From UBA1738 sp045580145 (GTDB lineage: Bacteria > Bacillota > Clostridia > UBA1381), in the NCBI GenBank assembly GCA_045580145.1, contig JAZNNI010000085.1:80718-144717 (forward strand): a stretch of 64,000 nucleotides of DNA. The letters run 5' to 3'. Below, one piece after another: positions 40,941-49,589 of this stretch (positions are counted from its first letter, which is position 1; each line of letters begins with the position of its first letter). Below the pieces are notes generated by a model, which made no database searches, was not told the DNA's origin, and saw only the letters and a list, made by a program, of their open reading frames with translations. Position numbers and translations under genes: made by a program.

Positions 40941-41531
40941 GTGAGTCCTATTAAAGCATTAGAGGAAAAGATTTTAAAAGAAGGTGCAGTTCTCCCAGGG
41001 AATATTCTGAAGGTAGGGAGCTTTTTAAATCATCAGATTGATACTGCATTTTTGAAGGAAATCGGGGATGAGATAGCACGTCTTTATAAGGATGAGGGAG
41101 TAAATAAAATACTCACGATTGAGGCATCGGGAATTGCTATTGCCGTGGCTGCAGGATTTTCTATGAATGTGCCGGTTGTATTTGCAAAAAAGCATAAATC
41201 AACTAATGTTGACGGAGATACTTATAGGGCAAGCGTTGAGTCCTTCACTCATAAGACGGTTTACGATATTGTGGTAAGCAAGGATTTTATAAATAGCGGC
41301 GACAGAATTTTAATTGTTGATGATTTTCTTGCAAACGGGAATGCACTTGTCGGACTCTCTGACTTGGTAAGGCAGGCGGGTGCAACCGTCGTTGGTGCTG
41401 CCATAGCTATTGAAAAAGGCTTTCAAAGTGGCGGAGACACTTTAAGAAGCCGCGGTATGCGAGTTGAATCTTTGGCTATTGTTGACAGTATGACAGAGAA
41501 TTCACTAAAATTCAGACCACAAAATAATTAA
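40941..41531 (+). CDS. xpt: Xanthine phosphoribosyltransferase
   Basis: About 190-197 residues. PRPP-binding motif ILIVDDFLANGNAL and the N-terminal family block EEKILKEGAVLPGNILKVGS, FLNHQIDTAFLKEIG identify XPT, which converts xanthine to XMP. The start is uncertain: GTG 40941 directly abuts GGAGAG, TTG 40926 adds 5 odd residues, while ATT 40950 sits 8 bases behind GAGG and gives KALEEKIL, matching the usual MEALK.KI start. It heads a purine block with the BMP importer; guaB (55046) uses the pathway further. Confidence 0.88.
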   Translation: MSPIKALEEKILKEGAVLPGNILKVGSFLNHQIDTAFLKEIGDEIARLYKDEGVNKILTIEASGIAIAVAAGFSMNVPVVFAKKHKSTNVDGDTYRASVESFTHKTVYDIVVSKDFINSGDRILIVDDFLANGNALVGLSDLVRQAGATVVGAAIAIEKGFQSGGDTLRSRGMRVESLAIVDSMTENSLKFRPQNN

Positions 41532-41585
41532 GTTGTAAATTAAATTTACATAAAAATTTTGCCAAAAGGCACGGAGGTATTAGAA

Positions 41586-42785
41586 ATGAAAAAAATCATA
41601 TCATTGTTAATGGTAATGGCAATGGTCATTGCATCTTGCTTTGCTCTTGCAGGCTGTGGTGCAGGTGATGACAAGGTTTCAGACGACATCAAAGTAGGTT
41701 TTATTTTCCTTCACGATGAGAATTCAACTTATGATAAGAACTTCATCGATGCAGCAACAGCAGCGAAGGAAGCTCTTGGTCTTACAGACGAACAGGTAGT
41801 TTTCAAGACAAACATTCCTGAGACAGCTGCTTGCTACGAAGCTGCTGCTGAGCTTGCAGACGATGGTTGTGACATTATCTTTGCAGACAGCTTTGGTCAC
41901 GAAGACTTTATGATTCAGGCTGCAAAGGAATTCCCAGACGTTACTTTCTGCCATGCAACAGGTACAAAGGCACATACAGAGAATCTTGACAACTTCTACA
42001 ATGCATTTGCATCAATCTATGAAGGACGTTACCTTGTAGGTTATGCATCAGGCTTAAAGCTTAACGAAATGATTGAAGAAGGAAAGATTACAGCTGACCA
42101 GGCAAAGATTGGTTATGTAGGCGCTTATCCTTATGCAGAGGTTAAGTCAGGCTACACATCATACTACCTCGGTGCAAAGGCTGCTTGCCCGACAGCAACA
42201 ATGGATGTTAAGTTCACAAACTCATGGTTTGATATTGCAGCTGAAAAGGAAACAGCTAATGCTCTAATCGCAGACGGTTGTGTATTAATCAGCCAGCACG
42301 CAGACTCAGAGGGTGCACCAAAGGCTTGTGAAGAAAAAGGTGTTCCAAACGTGGCATATAACTTAGATACACGTGAATGGGGTCCAAATACAGCTTTGAT
42401 TTCTTCAAAGATTAACTGGCAGCCATACTTTGAGCATATCATTACAGCTACTGCTAACGGAACAGAAATCGAGCAGGACTTCTGTAAGGGTCTTAAGGAC
42501 GATGTAGTTCAGATTCTTGGTCTTAACGAAAAGGTTGCAGCAGAAGGTACAGCTGAAAAGCTTGAAGAAGTTAAGGCAAAAATCATAGCAGGCGAAATCA
42601 AGGTATTTGATACAGACACATTTACAGTTGATGGCAAGAAGCTTGAAACATATATGGCTGATGTTGATTCAGACGCGGCATTTACAGGTGATACAGAAGT
42701 TGTATCAGATGGATATTTCCATGAATCAGAAAAGCGTTCAGCACCGTACTTTGATATAGACATTGACGGTATTACAATAAAATAA
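41586..42785 (+). CDS. BMP-family nucleoside-binding lipoprotein
   Basis: 399 residues from ATG 41586 behind GGAGGT. Signal peptide with lipobox LAGC (Cys about 24), so lipid-anchored outside. The BMP/Med domain follows: KVGFIFLHDENSTYDKNF, DIIFADSFGHEDFM, YEGRYLVGYASGL, KIGYVGAYPYAEV. Such proteins deliver purine nucleosides to NupOPQ-type ABC importers. It is separated from the ATPase gene by a terminator and two repeat units, giving an excess of binding protein over transporter. Confidence 0.93.
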   Translation: MKKIISLLMVMAMVIASCFALAGCGAGDDKVSDDIKVGFIFLHDENSTYDKNFIDAATAAKEALGLTDEQVVFKTNIPETAACYEAAAELADDGCDIIFADSFGHEDFMIQAAKEFPDVTFCHATGTKAHTENLDNFYNAFASIYEGRYLVGYASGLKLNEMIEEGKITADQAKIGYVGAYPYAEVKSGYTSYYLGAKAACPTATMDVKFTNSWFDIAAEKETANALIADGCVLISQHADSEGAPKACEEKGVPNVAYNLDTREWGPNTALISSKINWQPYFEHIITATANGTEIEQDFCKGLKDDVVQILGLNEKVAAEGTAEKLEEVKAKIIAGEIKVFDTDTFTVDGKKLETYMADVDSDAAFTGDTEVVSDGYFHESEKRSAPYFDIDIDGITIK

Positions 42786-42796
42786 TAGATTGTTAA

Positions 42797-42836
42797 TACC
42801 TCGCGACGGGTACCCTGTGTGCCCGTCCGGGGTTAT
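42797..42836 (+). terminator. Terminator/attenuator behind the BMP lipoprotein gene
   Basis: ACCTCGCGACGGG pairs with CCCGTC.CGGGGT (with G-T pairs) around about 11 bases, followed by TATTTTC. Confidence 0.65.
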
Positions 42837-42840
42837 TTTC

Positions 42841-43021
42841 ATTATGTAGGAAATTGCGTGTTGTTAATAGTGTAATAACATACCCAAAAACCTACGCCCG
42901 CGTGGGGCTCTTATCAAAAGCTTTTTTATTATGTAGGAAATTGCGTTTAGCAATTACGAAATAACAAAACTGCTACCAAAAACCTACGCCCGCAGGCGGG
43001 GCTCTTATCAAAAGCTTTTTT
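42841..43021 (+). repeat. Intergenic repeat family II, tandem copies D and E
   Basis: Two direct units, 42841-42927 and 42928-43021. Each opens ATTATGTAGGAAATTGCGT, has a variable centre ending in ATAACA, then AAAAACCTACGCCCGC, GGGGCTCTTATCAAAAGC and TTTTTTAT. GTAGG and CCTAC within each unit can pair, and CCCGC/GCGGG forms a second stem. The 308-base gap between two genes of one transporter contains nothing else except the terminator and the next ribosome site. Confidence 0.85.
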
Positions 43022-43093
43022 ATTTTGAAAAAGATATACAGATATGCATATTTTTTTGAGAAGGAAAAAGTTTAAAATATCAGGAGGGATAGT

Positions 43094-44629
43094 GTGAAAG
43101 CAGCAATAGAACTCAAAAATATTACCAAAACATTTGGTAGTGTAATTGCCAATAAAAATGTTTCACTGAGTGTGAATAAAGGCGAAATTTTGTCTATACT
43201 CGGCGAGAACGGCAGCGGTAAGACAACACTTATGAATATGATTTCGGGAATTTATTTCCCAGATGATGGTCAGATTTTCATAGGAGGAGAAGAAGTGGTA
43301 ATCCGCTCGCCTAAGGATGCATATAAATACAAGATTGGAATGATACATCAGCATTTTAAACTGGTGGATGTGTTTACTGCGACGGAAAATATTATTCTCG
43401 GACTTGATGAAGGGGAAAAGCACGATTTAAAGACTGCTGAAAAACGTGTAAGTGAAATTGCGGCAAAATACGGATTTATTATAGACCCTAAAAAGAAGGT
43501 TTATGAAATGTCGGTTTCGGAAAAGCAGACGGTAGAAATCATACGTGTGCTTTACAGGGGTGCAGACATTCTTATCCTTGATGAGCCTACTGCTGTTTTA
43601 ACACCTCAGGAAACACGCAAGCTTTTTGCAGTTTTAAAGCTTATGCGTGATGACGGAAAAGCGATTATAATTATAACACATAAACTACACGAGGTTTTGT
43701 CGCTTTCAGACAGGGTATCAGTTTTAAGAAAGGGCGAATATGTCGGAACTGTTAGTACGTCCGAGGCGACTGAAAACAGCCTGACTGAAATGATGGTGGG
43801 TAAAAAAATCACACTGAACATTGAACGTGATGAACCGCAGAATCCTGAGGACAGGCTTGAGGTTCACCATATTAACTGTATCAATCGTGAGGGTGTCCCT
43901 CTGCTTAATGATATTTCCTTTACGGCACGCTCGGGAGAAATTTTAGGAATTGCAGGAATTGCAGGAAGCGGACAGAGGGAGCTTTTAGAGTCAATAGCCG
44001 GACTTCAGAAACTAAATGACGGAGAAATCTTTTATCACGACCCTAAAAAGGGGAAAATTGAAAATTTGAGGGATAAAACTCCTATGCAAATTCGTGATAT
44101 GGGCGTAAGGTTGTCCTTTGTTCCGGAAGACAGACTTGGAATGGGGCTTGTAGGCAATATGGACATTGTCGACAATATGATGTTGAGAAGCTATCGTAAG
44201 GGAAAATCAGTATTCCTTGAAAGAAAAGCACCAAAGAGTCTGGCTGAAGAAATAATTGAAAAGCTTGAGGTTGTGACACCGAGTGCGAATACTCCGGTAA
44301 GAAGACTATCGGGCGGAAATGTGCAAAAGGTGCTTGTAGGACGTGAGATTGCATCATCCCCGACAGTACTTATGGCGGCATATCCTGTCAGGGGACTTGA
44401 CATAAATTCGTCGTACACAATATATAATTTACTCAATGAACAAAAGCGAAAAGGCGTTGCAGTAATTTTTGTCGGCGAAGACCTTGACGTACTTTTGGAG
44501 CTGTGTGACAGAATTTTGGTTCTGTGCGGTGGAAAGGTCAGCGGAATTGTAGATGCAAGAAAGACAACTAAGGAAGAAATCGGACTTTTGATGACAAAGG
44601 TTGAGGAGGTGCCGGATGATGCAGAATAA
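43094..44629 (+). CDS. Nucleoside ABC importer ATPase (two nucleotide-binding domains)
   Basis: 511 residues from GTG 43094 behind AGGAGGG. First domain: Walker A GENGSGKT, Walker B DILILDEPTAVLTP, a weak signature MSVSEKQ. Second domain: AGIAGSGQREL in place of Walker A (degenerate, as in RbsA-like proteins) and signature RLSGGNVQK; its Walker B region (VLMAAYPVRGLDI) lacks the usual Glu. This matches NupO/YufO ATPases that serve two different permeases and a BMP lipoprotein. Confidence 0.92.
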   Translation: MKAAIELKNITKTFGSVIANKNVSLSVNKGEILSILGENGSGKTTLMNMISGIYFPDDGQIFIGGEEVVIRSPKDAYKYKIGMIHQHFKLVDVFTATENIILGLDEGEKHDLKTAEKRVSEIAAKYGFIIDPKKKVYEMSVSEKQTVEIIRVLYRGADILILDEPTAVLTPQETRKLFAVLKLMRDDGKAIIIITHKLHEVLSLSDRVSVLRKGEYVGTVSTSEATENSLTEMMVGKKITLNIERDEPQNPEDRLEVHHINCINREGVPLLNDISFTARSGEILGIAGIAGSGQRELLESIAGLQKLNDGEIFYHDPKKGKIENLRDKTPMQIRDMGVRLSFVPEDRLGMGLVGNMDIVDNMMLRSYRKGKSVFLERKAPKSLAEEIIEKLEVVTPSANTPVRRLSGGNVQKVLVGREIASSPTVLMAAYPVRGLDINSSYTIYNLLNEQKRKGVAVIFVGEDLDVLLELCDRILVLCGGKVSGIVDARKTTKEEIGLLMTKVEEVPDDAE

Positions 44630-45737
44630 TGACAGACATACACACGAACCGCTCATTCAGATAAGAAAACGCGGAAAAGAAGGTATGCCTTGGTATAAGG
44701 CGTGGGGAGTACGTGCTGCAGCCATTGTTATAGCATTGATTTTGTGTGCTGTGGTAATTGTACTTTTGACGGGCTATAACCCTGTGCGGGTATATATGGA
44801 GATGATTGACGGAACCTTTGGCTCGACAAGAAAGATATGGAATACTCTTCAAAAACTTGCGATGCTTCTTTGTGTATCGCTTGCAGTGACACCGGCATTT
44901 AAAATGAAATTCTGGAATATTGGCGCTGAAGGGCAGACCTTGGTAGGAGGGCTTGCTGCAGCTGCTTGTATGATTTACCTTGGTGACAGTGTTCCGGGAG
45001 TGATTTTGTTCCCGTTTATGGCAATAAGCTGTATTTTAGCAGGTATGTTGTGGGGAATTATTCCGGCATATTTCAAGGCCAAGTTTAATACCAACGAAAC
45101 TCTGTTTACACTTATGATGAATTATGTGGCTATGCAGATTGTTTCATTTTGTATAGTTTTTTGGGAAAATCCAAAGGACTCAAATACTGTCGGCGTTATA
45201 AACCGAGCGACAGAAGGAGGCTGGATTCCTGCACTTTTTGGACAAAAGTATCTCTTTAATATCATAATTGTTGCAGCTATCACTGTGGCGATGTATGTAT
45301 ACTTAAAGTATAGTAAGCACGGCTATGAAATATCTGTTGTGGGTGAGAGTGAAAATACTGCCCGCTATATAGGAATTAACGTCAAAAAGGTAATTCTCAG
45401 AACAATGGCACTCTCAGGTGCACTTTGCGGCATTGCGGGATTTTTGCTTGTGAGCGGAACAGACCATACAATTAATGTAAATACAGTTGGCGGAATGGGT
45501 TTTACTGCCATAATGGTATCGTGGCTTGCTAAATTCAATCCTATAATAATGACATTGACATCGTTCCTTATTGTATTTTTGGAGCGCGGAGCAAGTGAAA
45601 TTGCGACGGCATTTAAGCTTAATGAGAGTGTATCCGATATACTGACCGGAATAATTTTGTTTTTCATAATAGGCAGTGAATTTTTTGTTCAGTATAAATT
45701 ACATTTCCGTAAGAAAAATAAGGAGGAAAAGGTATGA
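44616..45737 (+). CDS. Nucleoside ABC importer permease 1
   Basis: 373 residues from ATG 44616, six bases behind AGGAGG, overlapping the ATPase end by 14 bases. BPD_transp_2 family: about nine helices, the FWNIGAEGQTLVGGLAAA motif, and the cytoplasmic coupling segment SENTARYIGINVKKVIL. NupP-like partner of the next permease. Confidence 0.92.
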   Translation: MMQNNDRHTHEPLIQIRKRGKEGMPWYKAWGVRAAAIVIALILCAVVIVLLTGYNPVRVYMEMIDGTFGSTRKIWNTLQKLAMLLCVSLAVTPAFKMKFWNIGAEGQTLVGGLAAAACMIYLGDSVPGVILFPFMAISCILAGMLWGIIPAYFKAKFNTNETLFTLMMNYVAMQIVSFCIVFWENPKDSNTVGVINRATEGGWIPALFGQKYLFNIIIVAAITVAMYVYLKYSKHGYEISVVGESENTARYIGINVKKVILRTMALSGALCGIAGFLLVSGTDHTINVNTVGGMGFTAIMVSWLAKFNPIIMTLTSFLIVFLERGASEIATAFKLNESVSDILTGIILFFIIGSEFFVQYKLHFRKKNKEEKV

Positions 45738-46708
45738 TTGCAACTATTATAAATAAAGCCATCGTACAGGGAATTCCTTTACTTTATGGCTCGACCGGTG
45801 AAATAATTACTGAGAAATCGGGAAACCTGAACTTAGGTATACCGGGAATAATGTATATGGGCGGAAGCTGCGGTGTAATAGGCGCGTATTTATATGAACA
45901 ATCGGCAAGCACTCCGCATCCTTTCTGGTGCATTCTGATACCGCTTTTGGCATCAATTATAGGCTCAACACTTGCTGCGTTGATTTATAGCTTTTTAACT
46001 ATCACACTTCGTGCAAATCAGAACGTAACAGGACTTGCGCTCACAACATTTGGTGTTGGATTTGGTGACTTTTTCGGCGGCTCTATGACAAAAATATTTG
46101 CCGACGGCGGCAACCTGTCGGTCAAAACAACGGCAGATTATTTTAAAACTTCACTCCCGATTGCGGATAAGCTTGGTTGGTTCGGCGAAATATTTTTATC
46201 CTACGGATTTTTGGCATACCTTGCAGTAATTATTGCAATTTTTGCAGCTTGGTTTTTAAAGAAAACCAAGGCGGGCTTGCATCTTCGTGCTGTTGGCGAA
46301 AATCCGGCTACTGCCGATGCGGCAGGTATAAATGTTACAAAATATAAGTATCTCGCAACCTGTATAGGCGGCGCTATTGCAGGTCTTGGCGGTCTTTACT
46401 TTATTATGGACTATACAGGTGGTTCGTGGACGAGTGGCGGCTTTGGTGATAGAGGTTGGCTTGCTATTGCACTTGTTATATTTGCTCTCTGGAAACCTAA
46501 TATGGGTATTTTAGGTTCTTTCGTATTTGGCGGGCTTTATATTGCCTATACCTATATCTCAGGCCTTTCAAGAAGTGCGATTGCAATTTTCAATATGCTT
46601 CCATATGTTGTTACCATTGTTGTTTTAATACTGACAAGTGTTCGTGATAAAAAGGAAAATCAGCCTCCACAGAGTCTTGGACTTGCGTATTTTAGAGAGG
46701 AAAGATAG
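45734..46708 (+). CDS. Nucleoside ABC importer permease 2
   Basis: 324 residues, overlapping permease 1 by ATGA. BPD_transp_2 family with GNLNLGIPGIMYMGGSCGV and the coupling segment GENPATADAAGINVTKYKYL. About nine helices. NupQ-like. The four transporter genes form a complete BMP-type nucleoside importer. Confidence 0.92.
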   Translation: MIATIINKAIVQGIPLLYGSTGEIITEKSGNLNLGIPGIMYMGGSCGVIGAYLYEQSASTPHPFWCILIPLLASIIGSTLAALIYSFLTITLRANQNVTGLALTTFGVGFGDFFGGSMTKIFADGGNLSVKTTADYFKTSLPIADKLGWFGEIFLSYGFLAYLAVIIAIFAAWFLKKTKAGLHLRAVGENPATADAAGINVTKYKYLATCIGGAIAGLGGLYFIMDYTGGSWTSGGFGDRGWLAIALVIFALWKPNMGILGSFVFGGLYIAYTYISGLSRSAIAIFNMLPYVVTIVVLILTSVRDKKENQPPQSLGLAYFREER

Positions 46709-46749
46709 GCAAAGCTGTTGCTTTAGTTAAAAGCAAAAGGAGAAATTAT

Positions 46750-48144
46750 ATGAAAAAAGATGTACTAATCATAGGAGCAGGCCCTGCAGGGATTTTCACA
46801 GCTATTGAAATGATTAGAAAAGGTAGTAAAAAAAGCATTGTTATTGTGGAAAAGGGGCAGAGTATTGAAAAACGTCATTGCCCTAAGGCGAAGACACAAA
46901 AATGTGTAAGCTGTAAGCCATACTGTCATATCACCACTGGCTTTTCGGGTGCAGGTGCATTCTCGGATGGTAAGCTTTCGTTATCATCTGACGTAGGAGG
47001 AAATCTTCCTATGCTGATTGGAGATGAGCTTGCACAGGAGACGATTGATTATACCGATAAAATCTATCTGGAATTTGGAGCAGATACTCACGTTGAGGGA
47101 GTCAGCAATGATGATGCCGTAAAGGAAATAAGGAAAAATGCTATTTCTGCAGGACTCAAGCTCGTGGATTGTCCAATCCGTCATTTAGGAACAGAAAAAG
47201 CACAGGATATATATCTTGCTATTGAAAAATATCTGCTTGAAAATGGCGTAGAGATAATGTTTGGCTATGAATGTACCAATCTTATTTTAGACGGCAATAC
47301 CTGCCTTGGTGCGTATGTTACCGACGGAAAGACTGATGCAGAAATTTATGCAGGACATACGATTGTTGCGACAGGCAGACGCGGAGCTGAATGGCTTGAA
47401 CATATCTGCAGTGAGCATAATATTGCGCACGAGCCGGGAACGGTTGATATAGGAGTCAGAGTTGAGGTTCGTAATGAGGTTATGGAAAAGGTCAACAAGG
47501 TTCTTTATGAATCCAAGCTCATAGGTTGGCCTGAGCCGTTCAAAAATAAGGTAAGAACATTCTGTCAGAATCCGGGCGGATTTGTGAGTCAGGAAAACTA
47601 TGATAATGATTTGGCTGTGGTAAATGGTCACTCATATAAAGAAAAAAAATCTGATAATACAAATGTGGCGATTTTATGTTCTCACAACTTTTCAACACCA
47701 TTTAATCAGCCGATTGCGTATGCGCAAAAGATTGGGGAGCTAACCAATATGCTTGCAAATGGGCAGATTTTAGTGCAGAGGTTTGGAGATATTTTGGACG
47801 GAAAGCGTACCTGGCCAAAGGAACTTGCGCAAAGTAATGTGCGGCCGACACTTCCGGATGCGGTTGCAGGGGATATTACTGCAGCGATGCCATACAGGGC
47901 AATGATAAATATTATCAATTTTATAAAAGCTGTAGATAAGGTTGTTCCGGGGTTTGCTGCATATGAGACGCTACTTTACTCGCCCGAACTTAAATTCTAT
48001 TCAAACAGGGTAAAGATGGATACCGATTTTAATACAAGTATAAATGGTCTTCATTGCCTCGGAGATTCAAGCGGATGGACGAGAGGACTTATGATGGCAT
48101 CTGTTATGGGAGTACTGATGGGAAGGAAGCTTTCTCAAGAATAA
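46750..48144 (+). CDS. FAD-dependent dehydrogenase of the COG2509 type
   Basis: 464 residues, 41 bases behind permease 2. N-terminal FAD dinucleotide-binding VLIIGAGPAGIFTAIEM. A four-cysteine segment (HCPKAKTQKCVSCKPYC, about 44-60) followed by TTGFSGAGAFSDGKLSLS is the family hallmark, possibly a metal or Fe-S site. The second FAD motif is TIVATGRRGAEW, and the C-terminus has HCLGDSSGWTRGLMMA. Electron partner and substrate unknown. Confidence 0.87.
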   Translation: MKKDVLIIGAGPAGIFTAIEMIRKGSKKSIVIVEKGQSIEKRHCPKAKTQKCVSCKPYCHITTGFSGAGAFSDGKLSLSSDVGGNLPMLIGDELAQETIDYTDKIYLEFGADTHVEGVSNDDAVKEIRKNAISAGLKLVDCPIRHLGTEKAQDIYLAIEKYLLENGVEIMFGYECTNLILDGNTCLGAYVTDGKTDAEIYAGHTIVATGRRGAEWLEHICSEHNIAHEPGTVDIGVRVEVRNEVMEKVNKVLYESKLIGWPEPFKNKVRTFCQNPGGFVSQENYDNDLAVVNGHSYKEKKSDNTNVAILCSHNFSTPFNQPIAYAQKIGELTNMLANGQILVQRFGDILDGKRTWPKELAQSNVRPTLPDAVAGDITAAMPYRAMINIINFIKAVDKVVPGFAAYETLLYSPELKFYSNRVKMDTDFNTSINGLHCLGDSSGWTRGLMMASVMGVLMGRKLSQE

Positions 48145-48218
48145 ACAGCCTAAAAAATAATTTTAATGTTGTATTTGTAATAATTGTATAAAATAATTAA
48201 AATATATTAAAAATACTA

Positions 48219-48246
48219 TTGAAAATTACAAAAAAAATGGTATAAT
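48219..48246 (+). promoter_or_regulatory. Promoter of the CofE-like gene
   Basis: TTGAAA (48219-48224), 16-base spacer, TATAAT (48241-48246). Confidence 0.7.
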
Positions 48247-48283
48247 TATACTGTTAAATTTATAAAGTTAGAAGGGATACAAA

Positions 48284-49486
48284 GTGACAAACAGAGAAAG
48301 AAGAGTTGGTACAGTCTCAAGAGGTATTCGTTGTCCGATAATACGTGAAGGGGACGATCTTGCAAAGATTGTTTCTGATAGTGTTATAGAAGCAGCAGAA
48401 TGTGATGGCTTTGAGCTTCGTGACAGGGATGTTATTTCTATTACTGAGTCAGTTGTAGCAAGATCTCAGGGCAATTATGCTTCAATAGAGGATATTGCTG
48501 CTGACGTGAAGGCAAAGCTCGGAAGTGATACAATCGGAGTTATATTCCCGATTTTTTCGCGTAACCGATTTGCTATATGCCTAAAAGGAATTGCAAAGGC
48601 GGCAAAGAAGATAGTTCTTATGCTTAACTATCCGTCAGATGAAGTGGGAAATACCTTGGTAAGTATGGACCAGATTGATGCATCGGGAGTAAATCCTTAT
48701 TCAGATGTTTTATCACTTGAAAAATACCGCGAGCTGTTTGGAAATAACACAGTTTTAGAATTCACAGGTGTTGACTATGTAGAATACTACGGCAACTTGA
48801 TTCGTGAATGTGGCGCGGAGGTAGAAATTATTTTTGCTAATCAGGCAAAGGCTATTCTTGACTATACAGACCACATAATTAATTGTGATATTCATACAAG
48901 GGCAAGAACTAAGCGCATTTTAAAGGAAGCAGGAGCAAAGGTTGTATGCGGACTTGACGATATAATGACAGCATCTGTGGGCGGAAGTGGATATAATGAA
49001 AAGTATGGACTTTTAGGCTCAAACAAGTCAACTGAGGATAAAATTAAGCTTTTCCCACAGGAATGTACTGATTTCGTGCTGGATGTTCAGAAGAAAATCC
49101 TTGACAGGACAGGAAAACACGTTGAGGTTATGGTTTACGGCGACGGTGCTTTCAAAGACCCTAAGGGTAAAATTTGGGAGCTTGCTGACCCTGTTGTATC
49201 GCCTGCATTTACAGACGGACTTATTGGAACTCCTAATGAGCTTAAATTAAAATATCTTGCTGATAATGACTTTAAGGATTTGTCAGGCGAGGCTTTAAAG
49301 GAAGCAATCTCTAAGAGTATTAAGGAAAAGAAGGAAAACCTTGTTGGAAATATGGCGGCGCAAGGCACTACACCTCGTCAGCTTACCGACCTTATCGGCT
49401 CGCTTTGTGACTTAACAAGCGGCTCAGGAGATAAGGGTACACCGATTGTTTTGGTACAGGGATATTTCGATAACTATACAAACTGA
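48284..49486 (+). CDS. Coenzyme F420-0:L-glutamate ligase (CofE/FbiB)-like protein
   Basis: 400 residues from GTG 48284 behind AAGGGAT. Recognisable CofE-type blocks: PIIREGDDLAKIVSDSV, LRDRDVISITESVVARSQG, MVYGDGAFKDPKGKIWELAD, GTPNELKLK. True CofE (about 250 residues) adds glutamates to F420-0 in methanogens and actinobacteria. This longer Firmicute form occurs in organisms not known to make F420, and no other F420 gene is in the window, so the substrate is probably different. Confidence 0.78.
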   Translation: MTNRERRVGTVSRGIRCPIIREGDDLAKIVSDSVIEAAECDGFELRDRDVISITESVVARSQGNYASIEDIAADVKAKLGSDTIGVIFPIFSRNRFAICLKGIAKAAKKIVLMLNYPSDEVGNTLVSMDQIDASGVNPYSDVLSLEKYRELFGNNTVLEFTGVDYVEYYGNLIRECGAEVEIIFANQAKAILDYTDHIINCDIHTRARTKRILKEAGAKVVCGLDDIMTASVGGSGYNEKYGLLGSNKSTEDKIKLFPQECTDFVLDVQKKILDRTGKHVEVMVYGDGAFKDPKGKIWELADPVVSPAFTDGLIGTPNELKLKYLADNDFKDLSGEALKEAISKSIKEKKENLVGNMAAQGTTPRQLTDLIGSLCDLTSGSGDKGTPIVLVQGYFDNYTN

Positions 49487-49492
49487 TAAACT

Positions 49493-49517
49493 AAGACCTG
49501 AAGTTTCTTCAGGTCTT
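49493..49517 (+). terminator. Terminator after the CofE-like gene
   Basis: AAGACCTGAAG/CTTCAGGTCTT around TTT, followed by TTATG. Confidence 0.8.
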
Positions 49518-49522
49518 TTATG

Positions 49523-49551
49523 TTGACTATACTTGTGGATTGTGGTAAAAT
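49523..49551 (+). promoter_or_regulatory. Promoter of the wecB-glycosyltransferase-rhamnosidase operon
   Basis: TTGACT (49523-49528), 17-base spacer, TAAAAT (49546-49551), then GGAGG and ATG 49590. Confidence 0.75.
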
Positions 49552-49589
49552 AATGAAAAAACAGGATTATTTTATCTGGAGGAATTAGT

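Noticed and set aside
42841..43021. CRISPR array
   Set aside because: Only two units, about 90 bases each, with conserved inner segments rather than short repeats separated by unique spacers; no cas genes.
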